64,000 nt of DNA, from NCBI GenBank assembly GCA_014529385.2, contig CM043959.1:59656253-59720252 (forward strand), in the 5' to 3' direction. Of the stretch, positions 47,325-60,310 are shown one piece after another. Positions within the stretch are counted from its first letter, which is position 1, and each line of letters begins with the position of its first letter. The DNA comes from Adiantum capillus-veneris. Its lineage: Eukaryota > Streptophyta > Polypodiopsida > Polypodiales > Pteridaceae. The notes beneath the pieces were generated by a model. The model worked only from the letters and a program-made list of their open reading frames with translations. It did no database searches and was not told the origin of the DNA. Both the position numbers and the translations under genes were made by a program.

Positions 47325-48144
47325 CTTGGTTGGTTAAAAAGAGGCCCATAAAGGCATCTATTTCTTTTACTTCATGGTTGAGCATTCGGTCTAGCTAGAT
47401 ACTGCGTCTACACTAAGGGATCTTTGCCACTTGGTTTACTTAGGTGATATATATTGAAGCTAAGTGATATACAAACTTCGAAAGAAGGGTTCCATAAACC
47501 CTAATTGAGGAGTATACTTCATCTAGCGTAAATAAACAAAAAACGAGTTTGATATTCTTGAACTACTAAATAGAAATCTTCTTTAGGCTCCTTTACTTTA
47601 TGGTAAGTGGAAATGGAGCATTGGAAAAAAAGGAAGGGATTGTTCACTTGGATTAGAAGGAGTTATGGCCTTTTAACAGGACAATATTTCAAACTTTGAA
47701 AAAATAAAACCTTTTTTATGAATACTTTGGACTACGCTTTAAAAGTTTTTTTAAATTTTTTTAAAGATGGACATGGATGACAGTTGGTATAGTCCATTGA
47801 TACCTATAAAACACATCCAAGGTTAATATATCTGTTGTCTTGTTTGGATGGATGCAGGTAAGGACTCTTATCTTATCTTGGAAGGTTTTTTTGGCTTTTA
47901 GCAGTTGTCCAATACAGGATTACACATACACCTATTGCAAGGGAAATACTTTTGATATCTGTATTCTGGAATGAGGCTTCATGCATATAAACATTGTACA
48001 AAGATAATAATTCTAAGACTGAGTTGTTTTTGTACTTATCATTTCCTTTTCTCTGGAGCCAGCTGTCTTTTGAATGTAAAAGCTCAATTATGTCTTATTA
48101 TTTATGGTAAAACAACTACACGGGCTACTGTAGCAGGGCTACAA
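47325..48144. other. Intergenic/intron DNA, no gene seen
   Basis: AT-rich, short frames only. No RCC1 exon recognised. Confidence 0.5.
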
Positions 48145-48551
48145 TGTCACTGACACTGGACATGCAGTTAGTTGCAGTTGGGGGCTGGGGTTCACATTGG
48201 ACGGATTTTCGCCTGAGTGGTGGCACGTGGTAGGCATACGGATGGTGGTCTAGCCAACGTGGGGCCAGACCACCACGACGATTGTTTGGAGATAGACTTA
48301 GCTTGATTGGATATTGTGAGCCGTTGGTGGCTCTTTATGGTTGTATATATCCGTGGCTGTTTGGAGTTATTAGTATCATCATCTATTTTGTGAGGTCATT
48401 CGTCTTGAGTCTATCATCTTGAGTTCACGCACAACACGTCTGTAGAGAGGAAGCGCTAGGGATCGAAGCAGAGAGAGAGAAGGCACGCTCGTTTCTGGGG
48501 AAACCAACAATAATGGTTTTTGTGGCCATCCCACTTTTATTATAAGTGACT
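48145..48551. other. Possible LTR-like segment
   Basis: TGTCACTGACACTGG... to ...GGGGAAACCAACA (48,145 to about 48,508) has LTR-like ends and a TATA-like GTATATATCC near 48,343. No TSD was found. It could be a solo LTR or part of the copia 3' LTR that ends at 48,639. Confidence 0.3.
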
Positions 48552-49148
48552 TTAAAAAATGTGTCTAGGTTCAATTTTTGAACCTGGACAAAGTATAAAA
48601 ATGTACATTAAGAGGTCATTTAGGGCCTTTAACCCAACAACCTCCCACTTAAAGGCATAAATGACGCCTTTAAGTGAACCAACTCCCACCAGCTGTATGC
48701 AATGCTCATGTTGAGCCTTAGCAAGACTCTTGGTGAGAACATTTGTAGGGTTATCCTTTGTATGGATCTTAGACAAGGTGATTAGACCATCCTCCAATAC
48801 TTGACATATGAAGTGGTACCACATATCTATGTGTTTGGTACGCGCATAAAACATGGCATTTTTGGCTAAGTAGACAGCACTCTAGCTATCATAACCCAAT
48901 GCAGGTGTATGAGCAGGCATGCCAAGTTCTTTTACAAGTCTGTCCAACCAAATGGACTCCTTTGAAGCTTCTGTGGCTGAAATGTATTCAGCTTCAGTAG
49001 TACTCAATGCCACAATTTTCTGCAACCTAGAACACCAAGAGACTGCACTATCAACAATAGCAAATACATATCCAATGGTAGATTTCCTGGTATCCATGTC
49101 ACTTGCCATGTCTGCATCACAATATCCCTGCAACTTCACTTTTGCCAT
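48552..49148 (-). pseudogene. Copia RNase H and 3' end
   Basis: Minus-strand frame reads [20 protein letters not shown], then [18 protein letters not shown] and [20 protein letters not shown], the copia RNase H. After a frameshift at about 48,880 it continues RTKHIDMWYHF and IHTKDNPTNVLTKSLAK, ending in FKWEVVG, which overlaps the PPT (AAGTGGGAGGT, 48,640-48,650). The 3' LTR begins TGTTGGGTTAAAGGCCC at 48,639 and runs left; its far end is unclear. Confidence 0.88.
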
Positions 49149-50157
49149 AACAAATACACTTTGATTGTGTACCTTTCAAATATCTCAGAATGCATTTTAC
49201 AGCTTCCCAATGCGCTTTGCCAGGATTCGACATGTATCGACTAACAACTCCCACTGCATAATCAATGTCGGGACGAGTGGCAACCATAGCATAAATAAGA
49301 GAACCACAAGCTGATGCATAAGGGATTTCCTTCATTGCTTTCAATGCCACCTCATCCTTTGGGCAATCTGCTTTGCTAAGCTTAGTGTATGGAGGTAAAG
49401 GTACTCCAAGAGGCTTAGTATTAGCCATATTAAATCTGTCAAGTACTTTTGCAATGTATCTTTCTTGAAATAAAAACAACAATTTCAGGTTTTTATCTCT
49501 TTTAATATGCATGTCCAAAATATACTCTGCATCACCCAAATCCTTCATAGCAAATGCTGAATTTAGCTTACGTTTCAGAGCATCAAGACTAGTCTTATGT
49601 TTCTCGGCAAGCAGCATGTCATCAACATAGAGAACAAGTATGATGGGACTACCATCTTTATCCCTTTTCGTATACAAACAATGATCTGCATGGCTGCGTT
49701 TAAAGCCTTGATACAGCATAAAAGTGTCAAACTTCTTATACCACTGCCGTGATGATTGTCTCAAACTATACAGAGCCCTTTTCAGTTTGTATACTAGTTC
49801 CTCATGTGTAGGAACTACAAAACCCTCAGGTTGTTTCATGTATATGTTCTCTTCAATGTCATCGTGCAAAAACATTGTCTTTATATCCATTTGATTCAAT
49901 TCCAAATCAAGCACCACAACGAGAGCAAAAAGGACACGTAAAGTTGTAAGCTTTACAACATGAGAAAATATTTTTTGAAAATCGATTCCTTCTTTTTGTG
50001 CATATCCTTTTGCAACCAATCTTGCCTTGTACTTGAGTTTTTCATCCACAATCTTAATCTTGTACGCCCATTTGTTAGGAAGAGTCCTTCTCCCATTAGG
50101 CAATGGCACAAGATCCCAAGTATCATTTGCATAGAAGGATTTCATTTCCTCGTGCAT
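49117..50157 (-). CDS. Copia reverse transcriptase
   Basis: An open 346-codon frame: [20 protein letters not shown], then [44 protein letters not shown] and the catalytic YVDDMLL box, ending in [20 protein letters not shown]. The leading Met is internal to a polyprotein that began in gag. Substitutions such as TMFLHDD (usual TAFLHGD) and [11 protein letters not shown] (usual YGLKQ.PRQWY) suggest it is decaying. The RNase H lies in another frame, and the element is cut upstream by gypsy A. It is part of a dead copy although this segment is open. Confidence 0.9.
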   Translation of the reverse strand: MHEEMKSFYANDTWDLVPLPNGRRTLPNKWAYKIKIVDEKLKYKARLVAKGYAQKEGIDFQKIFSHVVKLTTLRVLFALVVVLDLELNQMDIKTMFLHDDIEENIYMKQPEGFVVPTHEELVYKLKRALYSLRQSSRQWYKKFDTFMLYQGFKRSHADHCLYTKRDKDGSPIILVLYVDDMLLAEKHKTSLDALKRKLNSAFAMKDLGDAEYILDMHIKRDKNLKLLFLFQERYIAKVLDRFNMANTKPLGVPLPPYTKLSKADCPKDEVALKAMKEIPYASACGSLIYAMVATRPDIDYAVGVVSRYMSNPGKAHWEAVKCILRYLKGTQSKCICYGKSEVAGIL

Positions 50158-50184
50158 TGCAAGCTCCCACTTACTGCTTGACTT

Positions 50185-51400
50185 TTATGATTTCGTCTCT
50201 TTATATATAAGAGGTTCACCCTCATCTGTCAACATTACATGATCCAAAGAGGGGTTAAATCTCTGCGGTTGCCTTCTTAAACGAGTTGACTTGCATACCC
50301 AATGATCTACATTCTTAGGCAACGGTTCTACATCATAAGGCAACTCATTTTCAGCTCTATCATGCTGCTGAAAATCATTTTCAGCCAATTCAGGTGGCTG
50401 TCCATCCTCATTAAGAGCATCAAGATCATGTCCTACCTCTTCTGGCTCAAGGTTAACCGGCTGATTATCATGGTAATGCATCATGAGGCTCTTTTTCAAC
50501 ATCAATGGGTGGTACGCAAGGCTGAAATTTGACTGTTTTCTTGTTAGCATCAGATTTTGTAGCATTCTTACGCAATTTTGCCTCATTGAACACTACATCT
50601 CGGTTGCGTATTACCTTTCTAAACTGTGGTAACCACATTCTATAGCCCATTTTACCTTCTTTCCTATAACCTAGGAAGACTCCTTGAATGGACTTCATAT
50701 CAAGCTTTGTTCTCAAGTTATTGCGTACATGAACGAAAGCTTTGCAGTCAAATACTCTCAAATGATCATAAGAGGCAGGTTTGCCAGACCAAACCTCCTT
50801 TGGAATGTCATTTTTCAGCGTGCTATTAGGAGAGCGATAGCAAATATGAACTGCAGTTTTCAATGCCTCTCCCCAAAACTCTTGGGAAAGATTAGCGATG
50901 GACAACATACAACGCACTCTCTCACATAAAGTACGATTATATCTCTTAGCCACACCATTAGAAGATGGATTATAAGGGGTTGTTACTACCTTTTAATCCC
51001 ATCTTTATCACAAAAACACTGAAATTCAGCAGATATATACTCTCCTCCATTATTAGATCTGAGATATTCAATTTTAGTACTCTTGCGTAGTGACAAAAGC
51101 ATGAAACTTCTTAAAAGTATTAAAAGTCTCACTTTGACTTTTCAACAAGTGCACCCATCCTTTCATAGTACAATCATCAATGAATGTAACAAAATACAAT
51201 GCACCACCAACAGACTTAACAGGCATAGTGTATACATCGGAGTGAATAAGATCAAGAGGATTAGCTTTGCGAGAGACACCAGAGTAATAAGAAGATTTCT
51301 TTTGCTTTCCATAAAGACGATCGTTACAAAAATCCAAGTTTTTGCTTTTTACATTAACCCTCTTCAGAGAGGAAAGCACATCAATAATCTTTTGGCTCAT
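50185..51400 (-). pseudogene. Copia integrase
   Basis: GAG-pre-integrase side near 51,400 (DFCNDRLYGKQKKSSYYSG), core DLIHSDVYTMPVKSVGGALY with FVTFIDDCTMKGWVHLLKSQ, later NRTLCERVRCMLSIANLSQE FWGEA and the C-terminal FLGYRKEGKMGYRMW. Frames change near 51,074 and 50,480. A long acidic linker (50,185-50,586) leads to RT. The DDE first and second Asp are recognisable. Confidence 0.85.
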
Positions 51401-51901
51401 ATGGCCAAGTCTTTTATGCCATAATTTCGTGTGTAAAGCAACTTTAGCAACAACAAGAAAATTGCCAAGCTAAGCTTTGCATCGAAGATAGTACAAAGTA
51501 CCTCTTTTTGATCCTTTTGTAACAAGCATAGAGTCCTTGAGCAACTTTCATGAACCCCCAAAAAAAATGATCGTATAACCATGTGCATCCAATTGGCCAA
51601 CGGATAGCAGACTTTTCTTAATGCCTGGTACAAACCTGACATCATTCAACACAAGCTCTTGACCATTGTTAAGAGCCAAACGCATAGTACCCATTCCCTC
51701 AATATTGCAAGCAAAATTATCACCAAGGTACACCTTGCCATAATTGACTGCAGCATATGTAGCAAAACACTTCAAAGATGGAGTCACATGAAATGAAGCA
51801 CCAGAATCCACTATCCAAGACTGGGATAGGCCATTATTAGCACTAAGCAATGCATCAATGACATCTTTCTTCGAGATAAGCATGTCTTCTGCATTAACTA
51901 T
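51401..51901 (-). pseudogene. Copia protease, cut by gypsy A
   Basis: Reads SWIVDSGASFHVTPSLKCFA with the canonical DSGA active site, then NDVRFVPGIKKSLLSVGQLD. Upstream gag is missing: the frame stops at 51,901 where the LTR of gypsy A begins. Confidence 0.88.
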
Positions 51902-52518
51902 TGTCACAAAAGGTGGAAGCGAAAACTGACTGTTAAATGCAATTTATATACTCAAGAGACTTTGGAGAGAAAGAGAGAAAGCTTAGACACATCATTGGGG
52001 ACCAGAAGATGGGTTGGTTCCCCCCCATAAAGAGAATATCTTTATTACTAAGGGAGAATCTTACAAGCACACAAACGGGGCAAAAGCCCGTCCTCTATTC
52101 TTTCTTGTCCTTTTTCTACTTCTGACTGAGACAGTAGAAGAACTGCTCTCTGACTACTGAGAGGATCTTTCCTTTTTTGTGAGATTTTGGGAAGCTCTCG
52201 TAGGCGAGAGTCTACTTTCCACAAAACTCATCGGAAGCTCTCATAAATGAGAGTCTATCTTCCGCTAACTGTGTCTCTTCGGACATAATCATTCTTGCAG
52301 TCAACCCACGAAAGAAACATGCAAAACGCACGTACACCCGCTTGCTGTAATTTTTCTGCACATAACCAGAAATTGTTACGTGAGCGCGTTCCAATGCCGA
52401 AATGGAGGTCCTTTTCGCTATGGAAACGCTCCAAACTTTGTGTATGTGTAGAGTAGGTAGAGAGGAATAAGATTCTATTAAGACTTTGCTGAAATTCACC
52501 CTAATACAATTGATTAGG
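51902..52518 (-). repeat. Gypsy A 3' LTR, left part
   Basis: Starts TGTCACAAAAGGTGG (plus-strand view) and shares TTGGGGACCAGAAGATGG with the LTR of gypsy B. Interrupted by a solo LTR at 52,519; continues at 53,999-54,895. Net length about 1.5 kb. Preceding 5 bp are ACTAT, the expected TSD; the other end lies outside the window. Confidence 0.78.
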
Positions 52519-53993
52519 TGGCACCAGCATGTGACTACTATCTATCCTTTTTGTTGATTTCTTTCTTATTATCTATTTACTTTCACTTTTTGGAAACACC
52601 CCTCGGGAAATCTACCTGCCCTGCATTGCATAGCTAGTGTGGAACTGTCGAGAGGGAGTCCAGGCCTGAGGGCAAGAGAGCACTAAGGTTGGACAAGGAC
52701 TATGGTTAGCCAAGTGGGGTCATTGACTAGCCAAAGTGGAATCCTTTGCTACAGAGGCTACATTTCAGTTTTGGATGTGGCCGCAGTGTACAAAGAGGGT
52801 CGGATGACCTAGAAAGATACAATGGCAGCATCTCCTAAAATTTAGGGAACTGCTATTTTGGGACTTGAAAATGTGCTGGCGTCATTACCTCCGGAATGAC
52901 AAGGGGAACATTTTCTTACTCTGCCGTGAAGTCAACTGAGCAACCGGTTGGGATATTTTTAGGCGGCAACCCCGAAACGGGAAAATGCTTGTAAATGTGC
53001 CAAGTGGCACATTCTGGTGCACTTGCCTCATGTAACAAGAAGTGGCGCTGAATTTGAAGAGGGGAGAGCCTCATTTTCAGATTTGTCACAGGTTAAGAGC
53101 TATGGAGTGCTTGCTTTCCCTCTTATGCACAGTGCGGTGCCAGGAGTGATGCCCTGCACGCTACGCACTGCCCTCTCTCTCCCCTTTGGCAGTATGTTAT
53201 GCCCCTCTAGTGGGCTCTTCATTTGACCAATGTACAGTTGTGTGGGTTCATGCGCGATTGCCGAGGCAAGAGCCTCTTGCACAGGTACTGGATTAGCTAG
53301 CGGCTAATCCCCCCGCAGGTACAGGTGAATTCGGAGAGGTTTCACGCCAGAAATCTCGTCCGATTCAAAGGGCAAGTAGCCCTACAGGTGCGGGAGCTCG
53401 AGGACTTGCTACGGATGCGACCGGCACGCGAAACGGAGCCCGAAACAGTGAATTACAGCCTGCTGTGTATTTTTGCAGGTTTAGGGTTTTGGCCCTAAAC
53501 GGACCCTAATACCCCCAGGAGGTTCGGGGACGCAAGGGGACCGTTGTACAGGTGATCTGGCGCATTTTCAGGGCTGAAAACAGAGAATTCAGCATGCTGC
53601 AGATTCTCGCCAGGTTTTGCAAAGTGTCCGTATGCGTCGGGAAAGTCGGCCAATGCGTGGGAATACTGACCGTGAAGGGTTCTAGTACAGTTATGTTGCC
53701 GAAATCGGGCTGGAACAGTGGAAATTCAGCCGAGTTTGTGCGGGGCAGCTTGTAGGAACCACAGCGTTTATTCCCTCTTTTGAACAATAAAGAAATACCG
53801 AAAGGGGCGCCTAAGTTAGGGGCCAATCTGGTGTCCGTCTACTCATACAGGTGCAATCTAGCAGCCTGTATCCCTCTCCCCTTTGTTGTGTCTTGAAAGT
53901 ACAGGTAAAATAGACGACTAATAATGGGTGAAAGCTAAATCAAGGTTTAAAGTAAAGTCTACCGCCCTTTTTGGATTGAACAGGCCGGTTTCA
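52519..53993 (+). mobile_element. Solo LTR related to the chromovirus LTR
   Basis: 1,475 bp from TGGCACCAGCATG to AGGCCGGTTTCA with perfect TSD TTAGG (52,514-52,518 and 53,994-53,998). It aligns in opposite orientation to the LTRs at 22,448 and 29,382, for example AAATTTAGGGAACTGCTATT and GGTTAAGAGCTATGGAGTGC, and has AATAAAGAAATACCGAAAG near 53,788. No PBS or interior remains, so it arose by LTR-LTR recombination. Confidence 0.92.
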
Positions 53994-53998
53994 TTAGG

Positions 53999-54895
53999 GG
54001 CTGAAAACAGAGAAATTGCAGCAGCTAGACGAGAGAGAAAGAAAGTTTTCTACTACTTTACGCGATGAAACTTCTCCCACAGTTGCCTACAACCGTGAGA
54101 GGCCTTGTTCTAGGTGATGGGTGCTCAGAGGCTCCACATACACCACAAGGTACTGCTCTCAAGCTTCAATGGAGAGCTTCTCTACGTAGAGGACGTTCAA
54201 CTTAGGGGGGAGTAGTGCACTGTCAACCTGGCAAGAGGGGGAGGGGTTGCTCTCATATAGATAGCAAGAAGAGGGGGGCGCTAGCTAGAAGAGAGGGAGT
54301 GAGAGAGAGAGATAGATTGCATGGGTAAGTGTGCCAGTTGGCACACTTACTTAATAATTTAAAAATCATTCAACTTTTGACTTTAAAAGTCCTATGCTAA
54401 TTAATGAAATGTGCCATTAAGTGCACAACTGCACACATAGATGCAACCAATAAAAATGTTAGCTGCTTTCCAGCGCAATGTCGTACCAGCACTGCTCTGG
54501 CATTACCTGTTCGCACTTGTCCGGCCATTTGGTCCAGCATAGACAATTTAAAATAATTTAATTGACTTATCCTAAGGCCGTAAAAATAATTCAGGCTTAG
54601 GGTTATTGTTGTTCTAAGGACCCCATCTCATTCTTGTGCTTGCACTGACGCGTGCGGTTGTCTGAGGGTGAATTCTGAGGCTACTATCTATCCCTTCATA
54701 GAAGACCCGATTTCCCAATCACTAGGGCTTCATGGTATTTTTCTGCTAGGGTCTCCCTGAGGTGCTCTGGCCCAAACTTGGGGGCACCTGAGGCCCCAGA
54801 ACTGCTAGATCTATTCTGATGTGCACACAACTAATTAGATAATTCTTTTCTCGTAATAAATACATTAATTATTTACAAAGTTTGACATAGTTACA
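53999..54895 (-). repeat. Gypsy A 3' LTR, right part
   Basis: Continues from 52,518 and ends GACATAGTTACA at 54,895, next to a minus-strand PPT (AACCAAGAGGGA). AT-rich with short GA tracts near 54,300. Confidence 0.75.
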
Positions 54896-56594
54896 TCCCT
54901 CTTGGTTCTAAACAGTTGACCTCAACTGTAGAGCGTCAACATAACTGTGCAAGATGTCTGGGTAGTCTTTAAGATCGGTCTCAGTCATCCACTTTGCATC
55001 TAAAGGGGTGTAATTCTTGAACTGACTAAATACTTTCGATGTAGGCTCCCTGACTTTAGTTGTCTCTTAGAGTGGTGTATTATCTATTCAGGTTGAAGGA
55101 TTTCCTCAATTTCTTCGACTCCTGGAGGATGTTCTTGTACTGGCGCCATTGGAGGAGGTCCAACATATGATCGGAGGAGACTTACATGAAAAGCATTATG
55201 GATGCGCCAGTGAGAAGGCAAATCCAATCTAAAAGTCACGTCATTGACTTTATGTGTAATTTTGAAAGGGCCGTAAAATCTATGGGAAAGTTTTACAACT
55301 TTTCCTTTTCCGACCCGTTTTTCAATCTAGCTTTTTCAAACCGAAGCAGGACATATTGTCCTTTTTCAAGATTGAGATTCCTTCTGTGCTTGTCTGCTTT
55401 TCTCTTCTGTTGCTCTTGAGTACGAAGATTCGCTTGCTTTACTTGTTGATAGGCAATATCAATATTGCGCACAAATTCATTTGCGGCGAAGATGTTTTCT
55501 TTGGTAACCATAATAGGAAGTAAGAGTGGCTTCCCATAAATAATTTCGAAGGGAGCTTTACCAGTTGAAGAATGTATGGTAGTATTATATGCAAACTCAA
55601 CTATCGGTAAGTACTGTTCCCATTCGGATTGTCATTCCGAAACATAGCACTTGAGGAGGTCTAAAACAGTGGCATTAGCGATTTCGCTTTGACCATTTGT
55701 TTAAGGATGATAAGCTGATGAAAAATCAAGCTTAGTTCCCAAGTTTTCGAACAATGCTTGCCAAAATAGACTAGTCATGCGAGGATCTCTATCGCTGACA
55801 ATAGTCTTTGGCAATCCATGGTGTTTAAAAATCTGAGCTAGAAATATTCTAGCCATGTGATCAGCTTTTATCGTCTTCTTTACTGGAAGGAAACGTGCTT
55901 GCTTACTGAATCTGTCTACTATAGTCCAAATTGCATCATTTTCATTCTTGGATCTAGGAAGATCCGTAATAAAATCCATGGCAATACTTTTCCATGGCAT
56001 GTTAGGCACAGGGAGTGGCTGAAGCTTGCCATAAACTTTATGTCTGTCATATTTTACTTTTTGGCAGACTAAACACTCACGTACATGTTTTTCAATGTCC
56101 GCACGGAGTGTTGGCCAAAAGAAATATCTTTCGAGGATACTAGTGGTAGCAGCAATTCCCCGATGCCCGGCATAAGAAGAATTATGTGCTTCATCCATCA
56201 CCTCCTGTCGTAAGGGTTGAGCTATGCATATTGCTTGTTGACGATAGAGCGTATTATCCCTAATGGAATAAGGTGGCCTGGAGTGACCAACTTGAAGATC
56301 TGCCCAAATTGTAGCGAAGTCTGGATCTTGAGGATACATCTCACCGAGAGATTCTAGTTCCTCATGATAAATTGTTGTAAGTGCATTGATCTTTGGACGT
56401 CTGGAGAGAGCATCTGCAACTGTATTCTTTGTTCCAGAAGTGTGTAAAATCTGAAAATGGAACATTGAAAGAAAGTTTGCCCATCTCATCTGCTTTTCTG
56501 ATAACTTTCTCTGTGTGAGAAAGTAGCAAAGACTCTGATGATCTGTCTTGACAATAAAATCAGCTCCTAACAGATAATGTTTCCAAATGGAAAG
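54896..56594 (-). pseudogene. Gypsy A pol, 3' portion (RNase H to chromodomain region)
   Basis: From the right: RNase H end SIWKHYLLGADFIVKTDHQS, connection NTVADALSRRPK, integrase zinc finger (EAHNSSYAGHRGI ... CLVCQKVKYDR), core MDFITDLPRSKNENDAIW, VSDRDPRMTSLFW and NLGTKLDFSSAYHP. An in-frame TAA follows (about 55,700; CAA expected), then a TGA near 55,630 (CGA expected). The integrase C-terminus (RRNLNLEKGQYVLLRFEKAR) follows, and the chromodomain region is badly broken. The pol frame is split at 56,594 by gypsy B and resumes at 63,812. Confidence 0.88.
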
Positions 56595-57820
56595 TGTCAC
56601 AAAACGGGAGCGTACACGAGCACTTGAAAATCTGAAAATTAAAATACTTTGCAAATGTGAGAGAAGGGAGAAGATCGACACAGTATTGGGGACCAGAAGA
56701 TGGGCTGGTCCCCCCCCCTTAAGAGTATTCTTTTATTCAGGGAGAATTCGTATACAAGCACGAGAACCCGAGGAAACCCCTCCGTTCTGTAATCTTAGAC
56801 CCGAAGGTCGTGCTTTCCCGTAAAGGGCTTGGGCACAAGGCCGTTCCTTCCCGTAAGGGACTTAGGCGTGAAGCCGTACTTTCCCGTAAGTGACTTAGGC
56901 GTGAAGCCGTACTTCTCGTGAAGGGCTTTCCCGTAAGACGGGAGATTCTTGCAAAACAAACCACACAAACACGCGACAAGAATTCGTATGGCGAATCCAC
57001 AATAGGTACTTGTCGCTCTGGTGCAGGAAAAAGCGACTTCCGTGCTTCGTAGTCTCTCGATCTCTTGCGGCAGAGTCCTCTCTTGTTGACGTTGGTACCC
57101 CCTTTGAGTGAGGGCATGTGGTGCTTTTATAGCTCCCTGGCCACGGCACGAATAGCTGCTCGCGTAGTGATCGCGGCCGTTTTTTTTTTGTTTTTTTGTT
57201 GCGCTGTTCTACCTGAAATAGGGAGAGAGAATTCGCTTGCTGGTTTTGTTGCTTTATCTTCTAAGTGGCTGCCCACTTATTAAGTGGGGGGCCGGCATAT
57301 TTTAAAATTGGTTTGAACTTGCCCAAAAACTCAATAAAACCTTATAAGTTAAAACCAATGCATTTCACAACACTTCCCAGGCGTCCCTGGATGCAACCAC
57401 ATGCACGAATGCAATGCAAACATAGATTCCTCGCGGGAAAGCGTCTGCCTTCCCGCGATTGTTCCTGCTTTTCGTAAAAAGCTTCATTGAACCCATCTTT
57501 ATTCTTGTGCTTGCATTCTTACGCCTATTTTCTTACTCAGTTCGGATTTCCTCCTTAGCCTACGGGATGCCCCCTTACTGATGCACCCGTCACCCATCAT
57601 GTGACGCATCAGGGGCACTCGTAACCCGGCTCTTTCCACCGAACTTACAGAAACTCCTTCGCGATGTTTACCGTCACCCATCAAATGACACATCAGAGTT
57701 GTCCGTTCTTGATGGCAATTCCTGTAGCTACAATCTTTTAACAGTTCTTAGTGCACATAATAAAATATCGTAAAAAAGAGATTAATCATTAAAAATAAGA
57801 AAATAGTCCAATTAGCAACA
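56595..57820 (-). repeat. Gypsy B 3' LTR
   Basis: Plus-strand view TGTCACAAAACGGGAGCG...TTAGCAACA. Contains repeated CCCGTAAG(G/T)GACTTAGGCG(T)GAAGCCGT-like units at about 56,815-56,935. Confidence 0.92.
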
Positions 57821-57833
57821 TCCCTCTGCCTTC
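57821..57833 (-). other. Gypsy B polypurine tract
   Basis: Minus-strand GAAGGCAGAGGGA directly before the 3' LTR start (TGTTGCTAATTGG). Confidence 0.8.
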
Positions 57834-60310
57834 TAAACAGTTGACCTCAACTGTAGTGCTTGGACATATACCTCCAGTATCTCGGGATAAGCTGCTAATT
57901 CCTCCTGCGTTATCCAGTGAGCATCTAGATTCGAATAGTTCTTAAACTTAACCAAATACTTCCGTGTTATCTTTCCGGATTTGAGAGACCGCTCCTGATG
58001 ACTTACTATCTGCTCCGGTTGGAGTATTTCTTCTGTTTCCTCAAACTCAGGAGGTTCCTCAGCGCTAGGCTGGCTCGGAGGCGGTCCCACATACGGCCGG
58101 AGTAAACTCACATGGAAAGCATTATGGATCTTCCAATTAGGCGGTAGCTCTAATCGGAAAGCGACATCATTCACTCGCTCAGTAATCTTAAACGGTCCAT
58201 AATAACGGGTAGAAAATTTTACCACTTTCCCCTTATGAGATGCTTGTTTCTTAAGTCTTGCCTTCTCAAACTTGAGTAAGACTAACTCTCCGACTGTTAA
58301 GTCTAGATTCCTTCTGTGCCTGTCTGCAGCTTTCTTATGCTTTTTCTGAGAGCGTAGAATAGCTCTCCTAACTTGCCCGTAGGCGGTGTCCAAATCCCGG
58401 ACAAATTCATCTGCTGCAAAGATCTTATCCTTAGTTAAAAGGATGGGTGGAAGCAAAGGATTACCATATAGAATCTCAAAAGGTGCTTTCCCTGTCGATG
58501 AGTGTATGGTATTGTTATACGCATACTCGACAAGAGGCAAATATTTCTCCTAGTCAGATTGCCGGTCTGACACATAAGCTTTTAACATATCCAATACTGT
58601 GGAATTGGCTATCTCACTTTGTCCGTCCGTTTGAGGATGGTAGGCAGATGAAAAATTCAGCTTTGTACCAAGATTATCCATCAAGGCACGCCAAAAATTT
58701 CCTGTCATGCGAGGATCTCGATCACTCACAATAGACTTAGGAATTCCATGATGCTTAAAGATCTGTGCCAGAAAGACCCTAGCCATATGATTTGCTTTTA
58801 TCGTTTTCTTGACTGGTATAAAGTGTGCTTGCTTGCTAAACCTGTCCACAATGGTCCAGATCGCGTCATTTCCAGTCCGAGTTCTTGGGAGGTCCATGAT
58901 GAAGTCCATGGCAATACTTTCCCAAGGTTCATTAGGCACAGGCAAAGGTTGTAGCAACCAAGGCGTCTTTTGCCGATCATACTTCACTTTTTGGCAAACC
59001 AAACATTCCCTGACATACTTATCAATGTCTGCTTTAAGGTTAGGCCAAAAGAAATATCTTTCCATTGCTAAGGTCGTAGGGAGAATACCCCGATGACCCG
59101 CATAAGGCGAAGCGTGTGCTTCATCCATGATCTTCTTTCCTAATGGTTCTGCGACACAAATGGCTTGATGGAGGTAGAGATAACCATCCTTAATAGAATA
59201 AGGGAACTCATTCTCTCCACACTGTAGCTTTCCCTAGATGGTGGAGAAGTTTGGATCATTCAGATACAAATCCCGTAGTGATTCTAATTCTTGGTGATAC
59301 ACCGAAGTGATAGGGTTCACCCTTGGTCGCCGAGACAGTGCGTCTGCAACCACATTCTTACTCCCAGCCGTGTGAAGGATCTGGAAGTGAAACATAGACA
59401 AAAAGTTTTTCCATCTCATCTGCTTCTCAGATAGTTTCCTTTGCGTAAGAAACTACCGCAAACTCTGGTGATCAGTCTTGATCACAAAATCCGCTCCTTG
59501 AAGATAGTGCTTCCAGTTGGATAAGGCGTGAATCACAGCCGTAAGTTCCTTTTCGTAGATTGATGCATGCAACTCTGCATCCTTAAGCCGTCTGCTTTCA
59601 TAAGCCACTGCATGGCCTTCTTGGTTTAACACTGCTCCGATGCAATCGCGTGAAGCATCGCAGTGAACCTCAAATGGTTTCCTTAAGTCAGGCACTATCA
59701 AAATAGGTCCATGGCTTAGCAAGTACTTCCGATCAAAAGCTCCTTGTTGTCTCGATCCCCATCTGAAAGGAATCTTCTTCTTTGTCAAGTCATAAAGTGG
59801 TCCTGCTACATGAGCAAATCCTCGAACAAACCTTCGATAATACGAACATAATCCCAGGAAACTACGTACATCATGTACCGTAGTGGGAATAGGCCAATCT
59901 TCTACCACTCGGATCTTGGCAGGATCCATACTCACTTGATTGTGAGAGACTATATGGCCGAGATAGTGTATCTCTGAGAGAAAGAACTCGCTCTTCTTTG
60001 CATTCACATGCAATTCATGCTTTCGCAATTCTTGAAACACTAAGTCCAAGTGCTTCCGATGTTCCTCTTCTGACTTAGAGAAGATGAGTATGTTGTCAAA
60101 GAATACTCCCGTAAAAGCTCGATACGGGTTGAAAATGCGGTCCATCATGCGATTGAACGTCGCAGGAGCATTGGTCAAGCCGAAAGGCATTACCAAGAAT
60201 TCATATAGTCCAAAGGTTGTGCGGAAAGCAGTCTTATGGACATCCTCAGGGGCGATCCGTATCTGATGATACCCACTCTTTAAGTCTATGCGACTAAAGA
60301 CACTTGCACC
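57833..60310 (-). pseudogene. Gypsy B pol with in-frame amber codons
   Basis: Continues the gag-protease frame without any shift from the amber at 60,311 to the final TAG at 57,833. Order: RT (YEFLVMPFGLTNAPATFNRM) with box FFDN instead of FFDD, so a catalytic Asp is Asn; RNase H; integrase (DEAHASPYAGHRGI; CLVCQKVKYDRQ; MDFIMDLPRTRTGNDAIW; IVSDRDPRMTGNFW; GQSEIAN); and chromodomain (TRKYLVKFKNYSNLDAHW). Amber codons at 59,453 (Tyr expected), 59,234 (Trp expected) and 58,550 (Trp expected) interrupt it. Closely related to gypsy A pol. Confidence 0.92.
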
